Part shown: piece by piece, positions 24,830 through 50,575 of the stretch
Numbering within the stretch: position 1 is the first letter of the stretch
Layout: every line of letters starts with the position of its first letter
NCBI GenBank assembly: GCA_001643675.2
Contig: LSRY02000039.1
Span: 550,501-614,500, forward strand
Reading direction: 5' to 3'
DNA length: 64,000 bases
DNA from: Monocercomonoides exilis
Taxonomy: Eukaryota > Preaxostyla > Oxymonadida > Polymastigidae
Made by a program: the position numbers and the translations under genes
Notes under the pieces: generated by a model
What the model was told of the DNA's origin: nothing
Databases searched by the model: none
What the model saw: the letters and a program-made list of their open reading frames with translations, nothing else

Positions 24830-25641
24830 TACACCAAAAATTATTCAAAATCGAAAAAGTTTAAAACAACATCGAAAAACTTTAATTCAACATCGAAAAT
24901 TATTATTCAAAATCGAAAAAGTTTAATTCAAGATCGAAAATTCTTTATCATCAAAAAATTTGAAAAAATTTTCAAAATTTTTAATCATATCAGTTTCTTT
25001 TCTTTCAGTTATTGATCAGAGAAATTTGTCAATTTCAATTTGAAAAATATTTTTTGCTCTTTATTTGAGTGTTTGATTGTGTTCAATTGCGTGAATATGA
25101 AAAAAATTGAGTATTTTTTTATTCTTCACATATGATCAGAATATAATAAGCAATTTATGAAAAAAATAAAAGTGATAGGATAGTTCATGATCTTGTTTTG
25201 TGAACAAAAATACAAAAATTCATCTCATTTATTGAATATGAAATGTTTTGAATTTCGTTTATTGCATTGGAAGCTGATAAAATAAAACACTTTCAATTTT
25301 CAAAATGAGAAAAGAATCGATTGATATCAGTCTATATCATGGAAAACAGTAGTTAAAAACGAAAGAAAAACATTTCCAATAAATAAACATTTGTTATTAT
25401 CAACATTTTTTCATATAAAATTTGCTTGGTTTTGACTTGAATTTAAATTCCGAACAAATTTACTTTTTTTTCGATCTTGAATTAAACTTTTTCGATGTTG
25501 AATTAAATATTTTCGATTTCGAATTAAAGTTTTTCGATTTTGAATAATAATTTTCGATGTTGAATTAAAGTTTTTCGATGTTGTTTTAAACTTTTTCGAT
25601 TTTGAATTAAACTTTTTCGATGTTGAATAATTTTTGGTGTA
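24830..25641. repeat. Inverted repeat whose arms are 21-23-bp tandem units
   Basis: The left arm (about 24830-24942) begins TACACCAAAAATTATTCAAA and consists of degenerate units of the type ATCGAAAAAGTTTAATTCAA. The right arm (about 25465-25641) is its reverse complement with two or three extra units, ending TTTTTGGTGTA. The roughly 520-bp middle is AT-rich without coding potential. A third terminal copy (AATAATTTTTGGTGTA) ends near 25751. Confidence 0.75.
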
Positions 25642-25751
25642 TTAGTTCGAATTCAAAAATTAATATGTCGTTTGAAAATTTTATTATTTTCAATGCAAAT
25701 TTTATTTTTTTGAATGCAAAAATTCTCGTTTTGAATAATTTTTGGTGTATA

Positions 25752-26318
25752 CAAGCGGATAAAAATTTTTGTTCATAATTATATTTGAAAATAACTCAAG
25801 TTTATTCATCGTAATCTTTAAATTTAATTTTGTTATAGTAAAGATTCACAGTGTTAAGATGTTAAAAAGTGAGAAAATTGACAAATAATAACAAAAACAC
25901 GAACGAGAAAGTTAACAAAATACAACTAATAAAACAAATTAAAAAAGAATAGCAAAATATGGTGATATGAGCCACGCATTTCCCCTAAGATGCATTGAGT
26001 TGAAAGAAAAGTTGTGTCATTTATCCATAAAAACACGATAAGAATGAAAGATAGATAAATTCTGTTTCTTTTCTGGCAGAGCTTGAAACTATCAGTTTTG
26101 TTGCTCATTCTAAATGAAAAACAGAAAAAATAGAAATCTTTCGAAAAACAAAAATCTTTCAAAATAGCTTCTTGATATAAACTTCTCACATCTTTTCACA
26201 ATCAGCAGGCACTATCACAAAAATCCAATTCATTAAAGATTTTCTTCTCAACATCCTTCCTTTCCCGTCTCATATTCCCTTTCTTTCTCACTCCATTTTC
26301 TTCGCTTTTCGCAAGCAT
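25752..26318. other. Intergenic stretch
   Basis: 3' flank of the minus-strand ARM-repeat gene. No supported feature. Confidence 0.5.
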
Positions 26319-29311
26319 TTACGCAGCAGCTGGCTTTGTAGCGATCCAATTCATGCAATCTGAAGCGTATGTGGCAATGGTGTGGCTTTTTCTGTGGAAT
26401 CGCTGCTCCACAATGTTCAGTGCCTTCACAACTCGATCATCCTGCATCTTCGGAGAAATTGTAGCTGAAATATATTTATTGTTGTTCATTCATGGAAGGA
26501 AAAAAAAAAAAATAATTTAAATAAAATATTAAAGATAAAGATAAAGATAAAGATAAAGACAATAACAATAACATAACAAAATGTTAATAAAAACAATATG
26601 TTGCATACGTGCTGACAGAATTCTGTGGATTGCTTCAAGAGACACTAAGATGATGGACTTGCAGTTCCTCAGATAATGCACCATCGCCCGCACAATTTGC
26701 TTGAAGCTGTCTTTCGCTACAAGTTCGGCTCTCCATTTCGCTGGAAGAGTTCATCGGCATATGGTTATTGAAATATCACAATGAATTCATTGGGACAATT
26801 ATGCGATATCACAAGTAATGGATGCATAACCAGATAAAAACGTTTAATTAAAAAAATAAACATTACCGAAATAATAGTAATAGTAATAGTAATAAAAACA
26901 TTAACTTTCAAAGAAACAAATTATCTTAAAAACACATACGATCCATTGCCAAGTTGCGAAGGATGAGGCAGGAAGATCTGACGATCACCCAGTGCTTGTC
27001 CATATAGCGAGACATGATGCTAGGAATAACCAGAGCAGCATTCGACTTCATAAACGCATCGTATGAGGCAGCTGATGTGTCAAAAAAAAAAGATAAAAAA
27101 AGAAAAGAAATAAATTAACAAACGATTTGCAGAGAGTTTTGCAAGTGCAGAGAGAACAAGCGAGACAATTGTCTTGTCCTGATATTGATAGTTCAGCATC
27201 ATCATGAGAGAATCCACCCCTCCATACTCAATAATCGATGGGACACAGACATCTGATTGAACATTCAGAGAATTAAAAATATTCAATAGAATGAAAAGAG
27301 AATAAATATATGAAAGTCAAATATAAAGAGAGTGAATTTCGAATTGTATATTTAAAAAATAACTCGGTCATTCTAATCATTTCTCTCTCTGCCTCTCTCC
27401 AGATTTCACCATCTCCCTTTCTTTCTCTTTCTCTTTCTCTTTTTTTCCTCTTTCAACAACACTCCTTCTTCTGAACCACAAACCGTAAAGTGTTGCCTCT
27501 TTGTATGCTGAAGCCAGCACACGTAAAGTGATCTTGTGATCCTCATCGCCCAACGTCTTAGCAGCAGTTGAAAGTGCCTTTGCTGCTTTGATTGAGACAA
27601 ACCTGGCAATGTAATCACCTATTCAGCCGAGAAAGAGAATGGAAATGAATGAAAAGGAAAAAGAAAAGGAAAAATTAGAGAAAAATTTTTATAAAACAAG
27701 AAAGAGACAAAAAATTCCAACCAAAAATTTTTATCAATAACAGTAATAAAAGGTATAGAGAAGAGAAGAGAAATAAATAAAAATATTCCCTCCTCCTCTC
27801 CCTAATTAAATAATTCTTTTCCGTCTCGCACAAACCATTATAAATGAGCGATGCAAGTGCAATGCAGCCGTCTCTCACAACCGCCGAGTTGTATGCATAC
27901 ATCTCAATGCACTTCGCAATCACATCGTCTGCCCCGTACAGCCGGCAGGACTCTCTGCACTCTGCCGACGTGGACATGATGATGAGGCACATGAACGCAT
28001 ACTGTACAACTGTCAGGTTCGACTGGCTGTGCTTCACAATCGTCTTGCCCAGGTACGACGCCAGCTTCTGCTGCTCTGCCTCGATACGCGACTTGCGGAA
28101 GGGGATCAACTTGCGCAGGCAGTGGCACAGCTCCAGCGCTGCTTTCTCGTCGCTGTTGTTGTGGTGCAGCAGCTTCGTCAGGATGGCTGTGATTGAAGAG
28201 TCCAGAAGCTTTTGGCAGACGCTGTCTGTATTCGTTGAATAATAATAATAATATGAAAACATTATAAATTGATTGAAAAGTTAAAAAAAAAAGATATTAT
28301 TCATTTACACATTTTTCATTCCACAAATTTTGATTAAAAGATGCACACTTTCATCGAGAAGATAAACCAAAACTGCAGCGCCGTTGTAGGCAACAGCAGC
28401 CTCTTTGGGAAATGTGTTCATCGTCTTGACAACTTCTAATGCACCATTCAGCTTTATGACTTCCTTCAGAAGTTTCTCTAATTTTTAAAAAAAAAATGAG
28501 CATAAAATCATTACAAATTATTATTGATAGCAAAACCATTTGTGCAGCAAAGGCGAATGATGGTTAAATTGGCAACTGCATAATCTTTATCACGCGCAAA
28601 ATTATTCATCTTTGGAATGACTTCATTCAAAATTTCATTTCTTTCCAGTAATGCCTTGATATCCTCTAAAATGATATAATATAAATAAGTTGCACTTATA
28701 TTTCAAAAATAAAGCAAACCATATTCCAAAAGAATAACAAAAATATTCAGAATCTGAGTGGCAAATTGAACTTCTTTGATAGTTTGCTTCTTCAACACAT
28801 TCATAAGAATATCCATGACATTATTATTAACGAGTGTGATCAAATTTTTTGCTGAAAATATTAGTAAAGATTATTTTAAAGCTTGCAGAATTTTATGCTC
28901 TTTCATCAAACGTCTTCTTGCAAGAATATTAATAATATCTCCAAGCATATGAATTGTCCAATGATCTGTTACGCGCCTGCCATTTATATTAAAAAATGAA
29001 AAAAATTTATTCGGACGGTGTTTTTTAATAAATGAATAAATCACTTCAGGTTCAAACTGGAATGTATCTAAGGTTAATTTGATTAATTCTTCATCATCAA
29101 GCTCTTCGCTGTATGCAATAATCAACGGATTGTCATATCTCACAATTAACGTTCTGGCTTTTTGCTTCAATCTGGCATAATCCTGTCTCTGTAAGCAAAT
29201 TTTAAGATTTCCAACGACATCCTCTGCAAAAATCATTATAAATGCAATAATTATAAAATAAGTAAGCGTACCAATTGCAGTTCCAACTTCAAACAAAGTG
29301 GACTCCGTCAT
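26319..29311 (-). CDS. Armadillo-repeat protein, 601 aa, 11 exons
   Basis: Minus-strand exons: 29311-29272, 29223-28912, 28851-28720, 28665-28537, 28477-28349, 28225-27836, 27618-27484, 27252-27124, 27071-26940, 26740-26609, 26464-26319. Sum is 1,806 nt, an exact 602 codons from ATG to TAA. All ten introns (48-231 nt, GT...AG, donors mostly GTTTG/GTATG) are phase 1. Helical repeats of about 43 residues run from about residue 118 to the end, with signature stretches such as NLTIIRLCCTN, GALEVVKTMNTF, DGCIALASLIYN, SIIEYGGVDSLMMML and SSCLILRNLAM. This is typical ARM sequence (hydrophobic helices, Gly between H1 and H2). It is likely a cytosolic protein-binding scaffold: no signal peptide, TM or enzymatic domain. 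The specific subfamily was not recognised. Divergent from the thioesterase gene, 309 bp between start codons. Confidence 0.85.
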
Positions 29312-29620
29312 TGTTAAAAAAGAGATTGATATTTAGTATCAACTAATGGGTTGTGATCTTGCATCGCAAATATTTTGCTGAATAATCAATTTTCATCATC
29401 AAAACACTTCCAAAAAATGTATAACGTTTGTAAAATACGATTTTTCAAATCAAAACAATTGCAACATCAAAAACCACAAAATGAATTATTTTTGACACAG
29501 ATAACTTTTCAATATTTACAGGATTTTGTTGGAAAACTCATTCAATTATTATAATTCTTGAAATTTTGTTTGGAAAGAAAAGAAAATATTTAGAAGTCTT
29601 TTTGATTTGTCTTTGATCAA
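29312..29620. promoter_or_regulatory. Divergent intergenic region (ARM gene / thioesterase)
   Basis: 309 bp between the ATG of the minus-strand ARM gene and the proposed ATG of the plus-strand thioesterase. It must hold both promoters. No core motif can be named from sequence alone. Confidence 0.4.
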
Positions 29621-31005
29621 ATGTCCCACACTCAGGAGAAAGGAAAACTTTTGTTCAAGCTATCAGTTGTACTGAGAGTTATTAATGACCTGCTTCGCGT
29701 TCCGTTCATTTCCAAAGAAAAAGGAAACCACTCAAGCAAAACTTATACCGAAATACGATGATTATTTATTGGTTCCAGAAAAGCGACCAAATGCTCTGTA
29801 TCTCTCTTTCGATTTACAGTATTTGTCTTTGATGTTTATTTCTTTTATCTTAATTACAAAGAGTACGATTGATTTGCTTCCCATTTGCTGGAGGGAATGC
29901 AGGAGTTTTTTCTTCAAAATGGTCGAGCGACCTTCCTAAAGCTGTAGAAGTTTGCATTTTAAAAAACGTCTTGAAAACATTTCTTGATTTTTCACTTTAG
30001 TATGTTGCTGTTCAATATCCTGGAAGACAAACTAGAGCTACGGAACCATTTATAACTGATATGAAAGAATTGGCGAGAAAAATTACTGACTCTCTTACAC
30101 CATTAATAACTAAAGGAAAACCATATGCATTTTTTGCACATAGCTTGGGCACCCTTGTTGCCTATGAAACAGCTTTGGAAATACGACGTCGAAAACTTCC
30201 ACTTCCTGAACAGCTAATTCTTTCAGGAAGAGGTGCACCTGGTGCTATTGATTTCGGAGGAAAGCCAATTGATTGTGATGTTTGATATAATTATCTTTTC
30301 TGATGGATTTTTCAGTTAATAAATTTTATTATTATTATTATTATTTGTTTGTTTATAGCTTCCTGATAATGATTTTGCTGATCTTGCTGTGTCTCGTTTT
30401 GGTCCTTCTCCTGGGCTAATTGACCAACGACTTTTTTCTCTTTCCTTACCACCACTCCGAGCAGATATGAAGGTTTGACCTTCTTCTTATTTTTATATTC
30501 GAAGCTAATGAACATAATTTATAATAACTTTTTCACATTTGAATGATTTTTAAATCATTCCTTGATCAATTCAATACAATAGATGTACTATTCCTATGAG
30601 CCAGAACTGTCAGACACCTCAACAGAAAATGCACCTGAGCCGCTGGAAGCGCCTTTGCCTTTGCCCGCCACTGTCATTGGAGCAACAGGAGATCCCTTGT
30701 CACAGAGCGAGACGATTGAGACATGGAGAGCGTTTTTTGGGAGAGAAGAGGCGAAAGAGAAGCATAATGACAGAGAAAATGCCGATGCTGTTACTGATAT
30801 TGATACTGATTCCGATGCTGATGCTTCTTATGAATCTGAAAGTGCGTCTGCACCAGCGAAGAAAAAGAAGCCGTTTTTCTTCCAGAAGATTGTGATTGAC
30901 GAGCCAGTACACCAATATTTAGACAGAAGGCACTTCAAAGAAGAGCTGATGCGGTGTTTGTCTTCGCTTGTTGTGCGCACAATGGAAGAGGAGGTGTGGT
31001 GCTAA
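29621..31005 (+). CDS. Type II thioesterase / alpha-beta hydrolase, 342 aa, 6 exons
   Basis: Exons 29621-29665, 29718-29797, 29862-29949, 30001-30279, 30359-30472, 30583-31005 (1,029 nt; phases close exactly). It matches the GrsT/TesA-type thioesterase family (acyl release from carrier proteins): ICFPFAGGNAGVF, then VAVQYPGRQTRA, the nucleophile elbow FFAHSLGTLVAYE (Ser in A-H-S-L-G), LSGRGAP, PDNDF, GATGDPLS (Asp of the triad) and a downstream VHQYL that probably supplies the His. Between the last two is an acidic/Ser insert of about 50 residues plus KKKKPFFF that the family normally lacks. The first exon is uncertain: an ATG at 29685 is an alternative start. No carrier-protein or PKS/NRPS partner lies nearby. 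Physiological substrate unknown. Confidence 0.8.
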
Positions 31006-32036
31006 TCAGTCAGTCAGCTAGTGCTCCTGTTTGAAGGGTGAAAAGAAAGGTGAGAAAATTGATAAAGCCTGCATTTCAATGTATCTGGAGAGAGTAGCAT
31101 TGTGCTAAAGGACAAATTTATTTTTCGTCTTGTCAACATCTTCCTTCGTTCTTTCTATTTGATCTTTGGCCCCCCTCCCTTCTCCCTACCCTTCTTAGTT
31201 AACCTTTTATCTTTGTCATCTGCAACGTCTTCTTTATTTCATTGAGTGTTTGCTGGTGTTCTTTAATGGCCTGTGAGTAGCTCCATCGGATTTATCAAGT
31301 GCTTTGCAATCAAAAATTGTTTTTTGCCTTATTCATTGCTCAGTTGAATTGTGTGTTTATATTTGCAATTGTTTGAATTCAAGCAGAATGAGAGCAAAAG
31401 AAAATGCATTGAAAAAATGAATGGAAAAATAAAAAATAATAATAATAATAATAATGAAAGATGGAAACAAGCAATCTTGTTTGTTATGTATTTACATGTA
31501 CAGATGGTTATATGTCTTTTCCAATGCCTTTATCATTGCCTTTTCCATAGTTTTTCCCTTTCCCTTTCCCTTTGTCTTTATCTTTTTCTTTATCTTTTCA
31601 TTTGTCTTTGCCTTTGGAGAAAGTGCTCTTTGAACTCAAAGAGATTCACGATTTTGTACCATTTGGCTGAATGTTCAGTGCCGATGGCGTTTGAGCATCA
31701 GCCATTTGGCTGTCACTCGATGTCGAGTTGCTCACTTTTGTTGTTGTTTTATTTATTTTTTTAATTTTTTATTAAATTTAATTTTTTATTTTATATGCTT
31801 TTTTGTTATAGATGTTGCTGTTTTGATGTTTTGATGTAATTAATATTTTGCTTCATTCACTTATTTTCATAAACGAGCTCAGATGTTTCACTAAAGAAAA
31901 GAGTATGGCGAATAAAGTTTCTACGCTTTATTTAGCTGTGCTTTACTCACATTTTATTTGAAATTTTGTGTTTGCATTATGTTTTGTAATGTTTTGTTGA
32001 TAAAAACTTTTTTTGTTAATAAGTCTTATATTTACA
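31006..32036. other. Intergenic stretch
   Basis: 3' flank of the thioesterase. Contains an (AAT)n run near 31436-31456 and T/C-rich runs of the type TTTCCCTTTCCC around 31550-31610. No gene supported. Confidence 0.5.
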
Positions 32037-32297
32037 TTAAATTTTTTGATTTTGCATTTTAAAGTATTTTTTATCGTACTTATGGAGAGCTTTATTTATT
32101 GGTGTTATCCTGTTTTTTAATTTATCATCGAATTCAAAGAAATGAATGTTTTTTTTTCCAAAGAATTCGAAACGGATATTGTCTTGATTTATTTGGCGTT
32201 TTGTTGCAATAGTCGCGCTGCAACAAGTTTTTGTAGTGGCACATTCTTTTGAACAAGCTGTGAATTGATGAGTGCTTTGAGTGAATTTTGCTTTCAT
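32037..32297 (-). CDS. Small unidentified ORF (86 aa)
   Basis: ATG-started minus-strand frame with five Cys near the N-terminus (TACSKECATTKTCC) and a basic C-terminus. It is head-to-head with the DOCK gene (210 bp between ATGs). No signal peptide, motif or intron is evident. It may be real because it opens next to a gene start, but length alone does not exclude chance in AT-rich DNA. Confidence 0.25.
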   Translation of the reverse strand: MKAKFTQSTHQFTACSKECATTKTCCSATIATKRQINQDNIRFEFFGKKNIHFFEFDDKLKNRITPINKALHKYDKKYFKMQNQKI

Positions 32298-32507
32298 ATC
32301 ATCTTCTGTCTATGATATCTTTTTGGTTCTTTAAGTTTTGCCTTTATGACATAAGGGCATACTTATAAACTTGCACTAATACGCCAATAACTGTACTATA
32401 TAGCGTTGCTTTTTATAAATTATCCAATTCAATTGTTGGAAAATTTTTCCTAAATTATTTGTCCCATTATATTTTTTACAATCTCTCTTCTTTTTGAAAA
32501 CTCGTGC

Positions 32508-46985
<14,478 letters not shown>

Positions 46986-47332
46986 TAAATTCTTGATTAT
47001 ACGAACCACGACTTCTGTTATTTGCTCATTATCATCAATGTTATCTTGGCATTGACGGATTTTTGTTTATTGCTTGTGATTCGGTCTTATTTATTTCATT
47101 TTTAAGTTTCTCGATATAAAATATTATTTATTTCATTTTCTTTCAAAAAAGGTTTTGGAATATCACTATGCAATATTATTAGCTTTAAATTAAATCTTCA
47201 AAATAACATTAAAATAAATTGGATTTTCAAGGGACAAAGCGAAATGAATAACTTCGTCAATTCGTAAGATCAAAACAAAAAATTATAAAAAACAAAAAAT
47301 AGTGGTGATGACCACTTTTCAAATTAATAAAT
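46986..47332. other. Convergent intergenic region
   Basis: 347 bp between the stop codons of the DOCK gene (plus) and the Q-rich gene (minus). It should contain both polyadenylation signals; several AATAAA-like hexamers occur but none can be assigned. Confidence 0.4.
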
Positions 47333-47884
47333 TTATTGTTCGGTTTTAACTTCAGTAGAATCTAAAAAGAATATTAATTGTTAATATGGAATGCATAGAA
47401 AAATGAAAAATACCTTCAGCTTGTTTCTGTCCCTGAGCTTGAGCTTGTTGAGCCTAAATAATTTTTTGGTTGAGAATCAGAAGCAGTTAATAAGAAAATA
47501 AAAAGTGAAGTTATGCAAAATAAAATCATTTTTTCCGATGTTCAAAATTAAAATGAAAAAGCTCACCTTAACTTGTGATTCTTCAATAAGTTGTTTAACT
47601 TTTCTTAAATGGGCTTCCTCAAGTTGAATTGAGTGCAATTGGTTCTGAATTAGTTGCTGCAGACGAAGCAAAGATTTTTCTTCCTCTTGCATTTGAACAA
47701 TGAGCTCTTGGCAGGTTTTTGGCGTGACAAAATATTGCCCGAACATTGTTGGAAGAAGAAGCTGCTGATTTGGTATTGGTTGGGGCTCTTGAATATCTTG
47801 AGGTATAAATGATTGCTGTGGAACTTGTTCAGTTTGGATATTCTCTTGTTCTGGGGGTTGTTGAACAGTTTGTTCTTCTGACAT
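47333..47884 (-). CDS. Gln-rich coiled-coil protein, 128 aa, 3 exons
   Basis: Minus-strand exons 47884-47567, 47453-47414, 47361-47333 (387 nt including TAA; phases 0 and 1 close exactly). The N-terminal half is Gln/Pro/Glu-rich and probably disordered (MSEEQTVQQPPEQEN). A short ordered patch follows (TMFGQYFVTPKTCQELI), then a heptad-type coiled coil (about residues 55-108, QMQEEEKSLLRLQQLI) and a Gln/Ala tail. The tail lies in the two small exons; without splicing the frame runs into intron sequence. No family recognised. A helical adaptor or subunit of a nuclear complex is possible, but that is only a guess from composition. Confidence 0.7.
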
Positions 47885-48388
47885 TTTGTGTGTTGGGTAT
47901 TTTTCGATCGAATAATGATCTTATGCCTTAATGCAGAATTTTAAGATCACAACAATTTGATCAATTTACTCTTTTTAATTCAAAATTTTTCGTCTTTTAA
48001 TCCAATTAATCACTACTTTTTCTTGTTATGACGTGTTAATAGAATACAATTATTTATGTGAGTGGATATATGATTTTCGTATTTTTATTTTCGAAAATAT
48101 CAAAAATTAACAATTAATTATCAATTGTTATTCTCCTTTCGATAAAATTTTTATATTATGAAAAAATTTTTATATTGTGACTAAATGCTTTCATATAGTG
48201 CATAAAGATGCTAATTGCATTTTCAAATTTTAACTGAAGGGAAAAAATTATCACTTCAAAAATAAAAAAGTCAAAACTTTTCATTTCTTTGCAAATTATG
48301 AAAATGCAATTCTGAGTTAGTGAATACAGTAGCAAATAATCATTTTTTGAGAAAATAATAAAAAAATGGATGTAGTTTCTTGTAAAAC
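47885..48388. other. Intergenic stretch
   Basis: AT-rich spacer between the Q-rich gene and the 3' end of the Frizzled-like gene. No feature supported. Confidence 0.5.
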
Positions 48389-49078
48389 TTAAAAAAGAAT
48401 TGAGGAAATGATTGGAATTGCAGAAGCAAAAATACAAAACATAACAGGAGCTTTTGAAGTGAAAGCAGAAGATTGTGAATGAGACGGATTTGAAGGAGGA
48501 GCCTCATTATTTGGAAGAGAAATGGGGTTTTTATTTGGATCTTGAGGATGAGCGGAATTGGATTGAGTCAAAGCTGTGAGCGGTGAAACAGGTGGAAGCA
48601 AGTCCACGTCAGTATACGTGCAGTCAGAATAACCCTGATTCGTCCTTTTACTTCCAAAAGATGAAGATCTAATGTTGAGGTGAATCGAAGAGCAAATTTC
48701 CGTTCCGTCTTCTATTGGAAAGCCGCATGCCGTGTAAAAATTCGTGCACACGTCCATGCAAGTATCAAGAGACTCCAAATGATCTTTTGAACAAGATGGA
48801 TATGAAACTGCGCATGAATATGCAAGAAATGCATTTTTGCATTTGTCGCTTGCATTTTTTGAATAAGGCTTATCGTTAAAAAGTTCAATAATTTCAGCAA
48901 ATTTTTGTTCCTGCTCGGATGCATTCCATATGCAAACATCGTACGATGCAAGTGGTTTGCAAAGTGAGCTATTCAACGAGGTAGATAGTGTTGGTTGAGG
49001 AAAACTTGAACAAGATTGACATTTTCGAGAAACCACTTTTGAAAATATAGTCAAACATATGAAAAAACTTATTGTCAT
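48389..49078 (-). CDS. Secreted/GPI-type protein with Frizzled-like cysteine-rich domain, 229 aa
   Basis: Single-exon ATG-to-TAA frame. The N-terminal signal peptide is MTISFFICLTIFSKVVS. A Cys-rich region (about residues 20-135, 11 Cys plus one at YSDC) has the Fz-CRD spacing and the hallmark CKNAFLAYSC...YPSC...LDTCMDVCTNFYTAC segment. Fz domains bind lipid-modified ligands or act as channel-associated ectodomains in other lineages. Several Asn-X-Ser/Thr sites are present (NSS, NAS). A Pro/Ser/Asn-rich stalk leads to a C-terminal hydrophobic end (VMFCIFASAIPIISSILF) with no basic tail, as expected for a GPI-attachment signal. Surface location is inferred. No seven-TM module follows, so it is not a Frizzled receptor. 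Confidence 0.7.
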   Translation of the reverse strand: MTISFFICLTIFSKVVSRKCQSCSSFPQPTLSTSLNSSLCKPLASYDVCIWNASEQEQKFAEIIELFNDKPYSKNASDKCKNAFLAYSCAVSYPSCSKDHLESLDTCMDVCTNFYTACGFPIEDGTEICSSIHLNIRSSSFGSKRTNQGYSDCTYTDVDLLPPVSPLTALTQSNSAHPQDPNKNPISLPNNEAPPSNPSHSQSSAFTSKAPVMFCIFASAIPIISSILF

Positions 49079-49671
49079 CTTTTAAAGGAAACTTGAGAAA
49101 GAATAAAAATACAAATATTTTAAGATAAGAAAAGCAAATAAGAACTTTAGCAAAACCTTCGCATCTGTAAATTCTCCTTTTAAATCTTAATTTTGATTCA
49201 GATTTCTTTCATAATCAAAAAATAAAGCATTTTCAATTGTCATCCGTTGTTAATCAATCATTCTTGCAAAATAATGCAAAATGAAAGAAAAGATCAAAAA
49301 TGTTGTAACTAATAATAATTCATTAAAACTAGAAACATAAAAACTAACGAAAAGTTGGATAATAATAACTATCATTAATGGCATAAATAATTCTGCTCAT
49401 TAACATAAAAATAAACAAATCAAATGGAAATTTCCTCAAATTGATATGATGAAATGTTCAATAAAAGCTCTCTAAAATAAAGATGGTATCAAATATTCGC
49501 ATAAAATAATCAACATACTAATAATATAAAATGCAAAATGCAAATAATGTATAACACAAAAAATATACACATTCAACATGAAAAAACATAAATTAAAAAT
49601 CACTAAAAATGATAAATAAAAATGTAAAGTCAAAAAGATATGCAATAATTTTGATAATAATAACACTTAGT
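49079..49671. other. Intergenic stretch
   Basis: AT-rich spacer between the Frizzled-like and cyclin genes, all on the minus strand. No feature supported. Confidence 0.5.
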
Positions 49672-50286
49672 TCACAGAGAATTTGTGCTTGTATATTTTA
49701 TACAAGCTGTAACTTTATCAAAAGGCTGGATATATGTGTGGTATATCTGATCAAACTCGCATTCGTCCACTGAACATTTATAATCAATATTTTGCAAAAA
49801 CGCTCTTTCTGAAGCATTTAACAATTCAAGTGGTATTCCCAATGATCTGCTCCAAAAAGAATTTTTGAAAGGAATATCTCTCAATACTTTTTGAGAAATA
49901 ACAACAGAACAAAGAAGGACTGTTCCAAGGGTTGATGGTCTTATTGTTCCCATTCCTCCAAGTTTTCTTTCAACTTTTTCCCATTCGATGAGCCTTTGTA
50001 TCATTAAAAAGGCATGAAGAACTTCTCCGATACTCAGCCCAGCTATGTCTCTTGAAAAAGAAAAGAAAGAATAAATCTGTTGTCCGCTTAAATCTAAATT
50101 GCACGTTTTTGAAACACTTCCGTTTGATGGCAATGTTTTATTTTGCTGTGCAAAATCAGAAAATGTTTCCGAAAGAAGCTCGCTTATTTGCTTTGATATT
50201 TGCTGTAAAAGCGATGAAGATGTTTGAGAAGCAGCATATTTGTATGTAGATCCTAAGTCAACAGTAGATGTTCCCTGTGATAGCAT
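49672..50286 (-). CDS. PHO80/cyclin-P-type cyclin, 204 aa
   Basis: Single-exon frame, ATG to TAA. After a Ser/Gln-rich leader (about 60 residues) a cyclin box spans roughly residues 70-195. It shows FSRDIAGLSIGEVLHAFLMIQRLI (helix 1-2 pattern, quoted in part), STLGTVLLCSVVISQKVLRDI (helix 3, VLLxSxxxxxK), FWSRSLGIPLELLNASE and AFLQNIDYKCSVDECEF. The helix-3 Lys and the LGIPLELLNASE...FL block correspond to the PHO80-like family (compare ISLEELNRLE...FL), which partners small CDKs of the PHO85/CDK5 type. The kinase partner is not in this window. Short overall length is normal for this subfamily. Confidence 0.8.
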   Translation of the reverse strand: MLSQGTSTVDLGSTYKYAASQTSSSLLQQISKQISELLSETFSDFAQQNKTLPSNGSVSKTCNLDLSGQQIYSFFSFSRDIAGLSIGEVLHAFLMIQRLIEWEKVERKLGGMGTIRPSTLGTVLLCSVVISQKVLRDIPFKNSFWSRSLGIPLELLNASERAFLQNIDYKCSVDECEFDQIYHTYIQPFDKVTACIKYTSTNSL

Positions 50287-50390
50287 TTTGCTTTGAGATT
50301 GAATTTTGTTATTGAAACAAGAAATTTTTTCTTATTGATAAATAATGGGAGAAGCTCCCTAAATTTGAGCGTCACGGGGATTTTTACACT

Positions 50391-50575
50391 ATATGGGACG
50401 AAATATTTTGCTTAATGAATTTTGTTCCATTCAACTCAAACAAATATTTTTCTCAATTTTAGAATTTTTCTGTATTTTTTTGACTCGGTAATGAAAGAAC
50501 AATAATGATAAGGTTGGAGAAAAAGTTTGGTTCAAATCGTTGTTTTTTCATAAATGAAATAATTATGCTCCATAT
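50391..50575. mobile_element. Short MITE-like element, ATATGGGAC termini (185 bp)
   Basis: The left end ATATGGGACGAAATATTT and right end AATTATGCTCCATAT pair as inverted repeats with mismatches. Internal TTTTGTTCCATT and GTTTGGTTCAAA blocks pair too. It sits about 105 bp upstream of the cyclin ATG and could have moved with or into that promoter. Confidence 0.65.

Noticed and set aside
24830-25641. CRISPR-like array of about 21-bp repeats
   Set aside because: No unique spacers, units are degenerate and contiguous, arms are inverted, and the host is eukaryotic.
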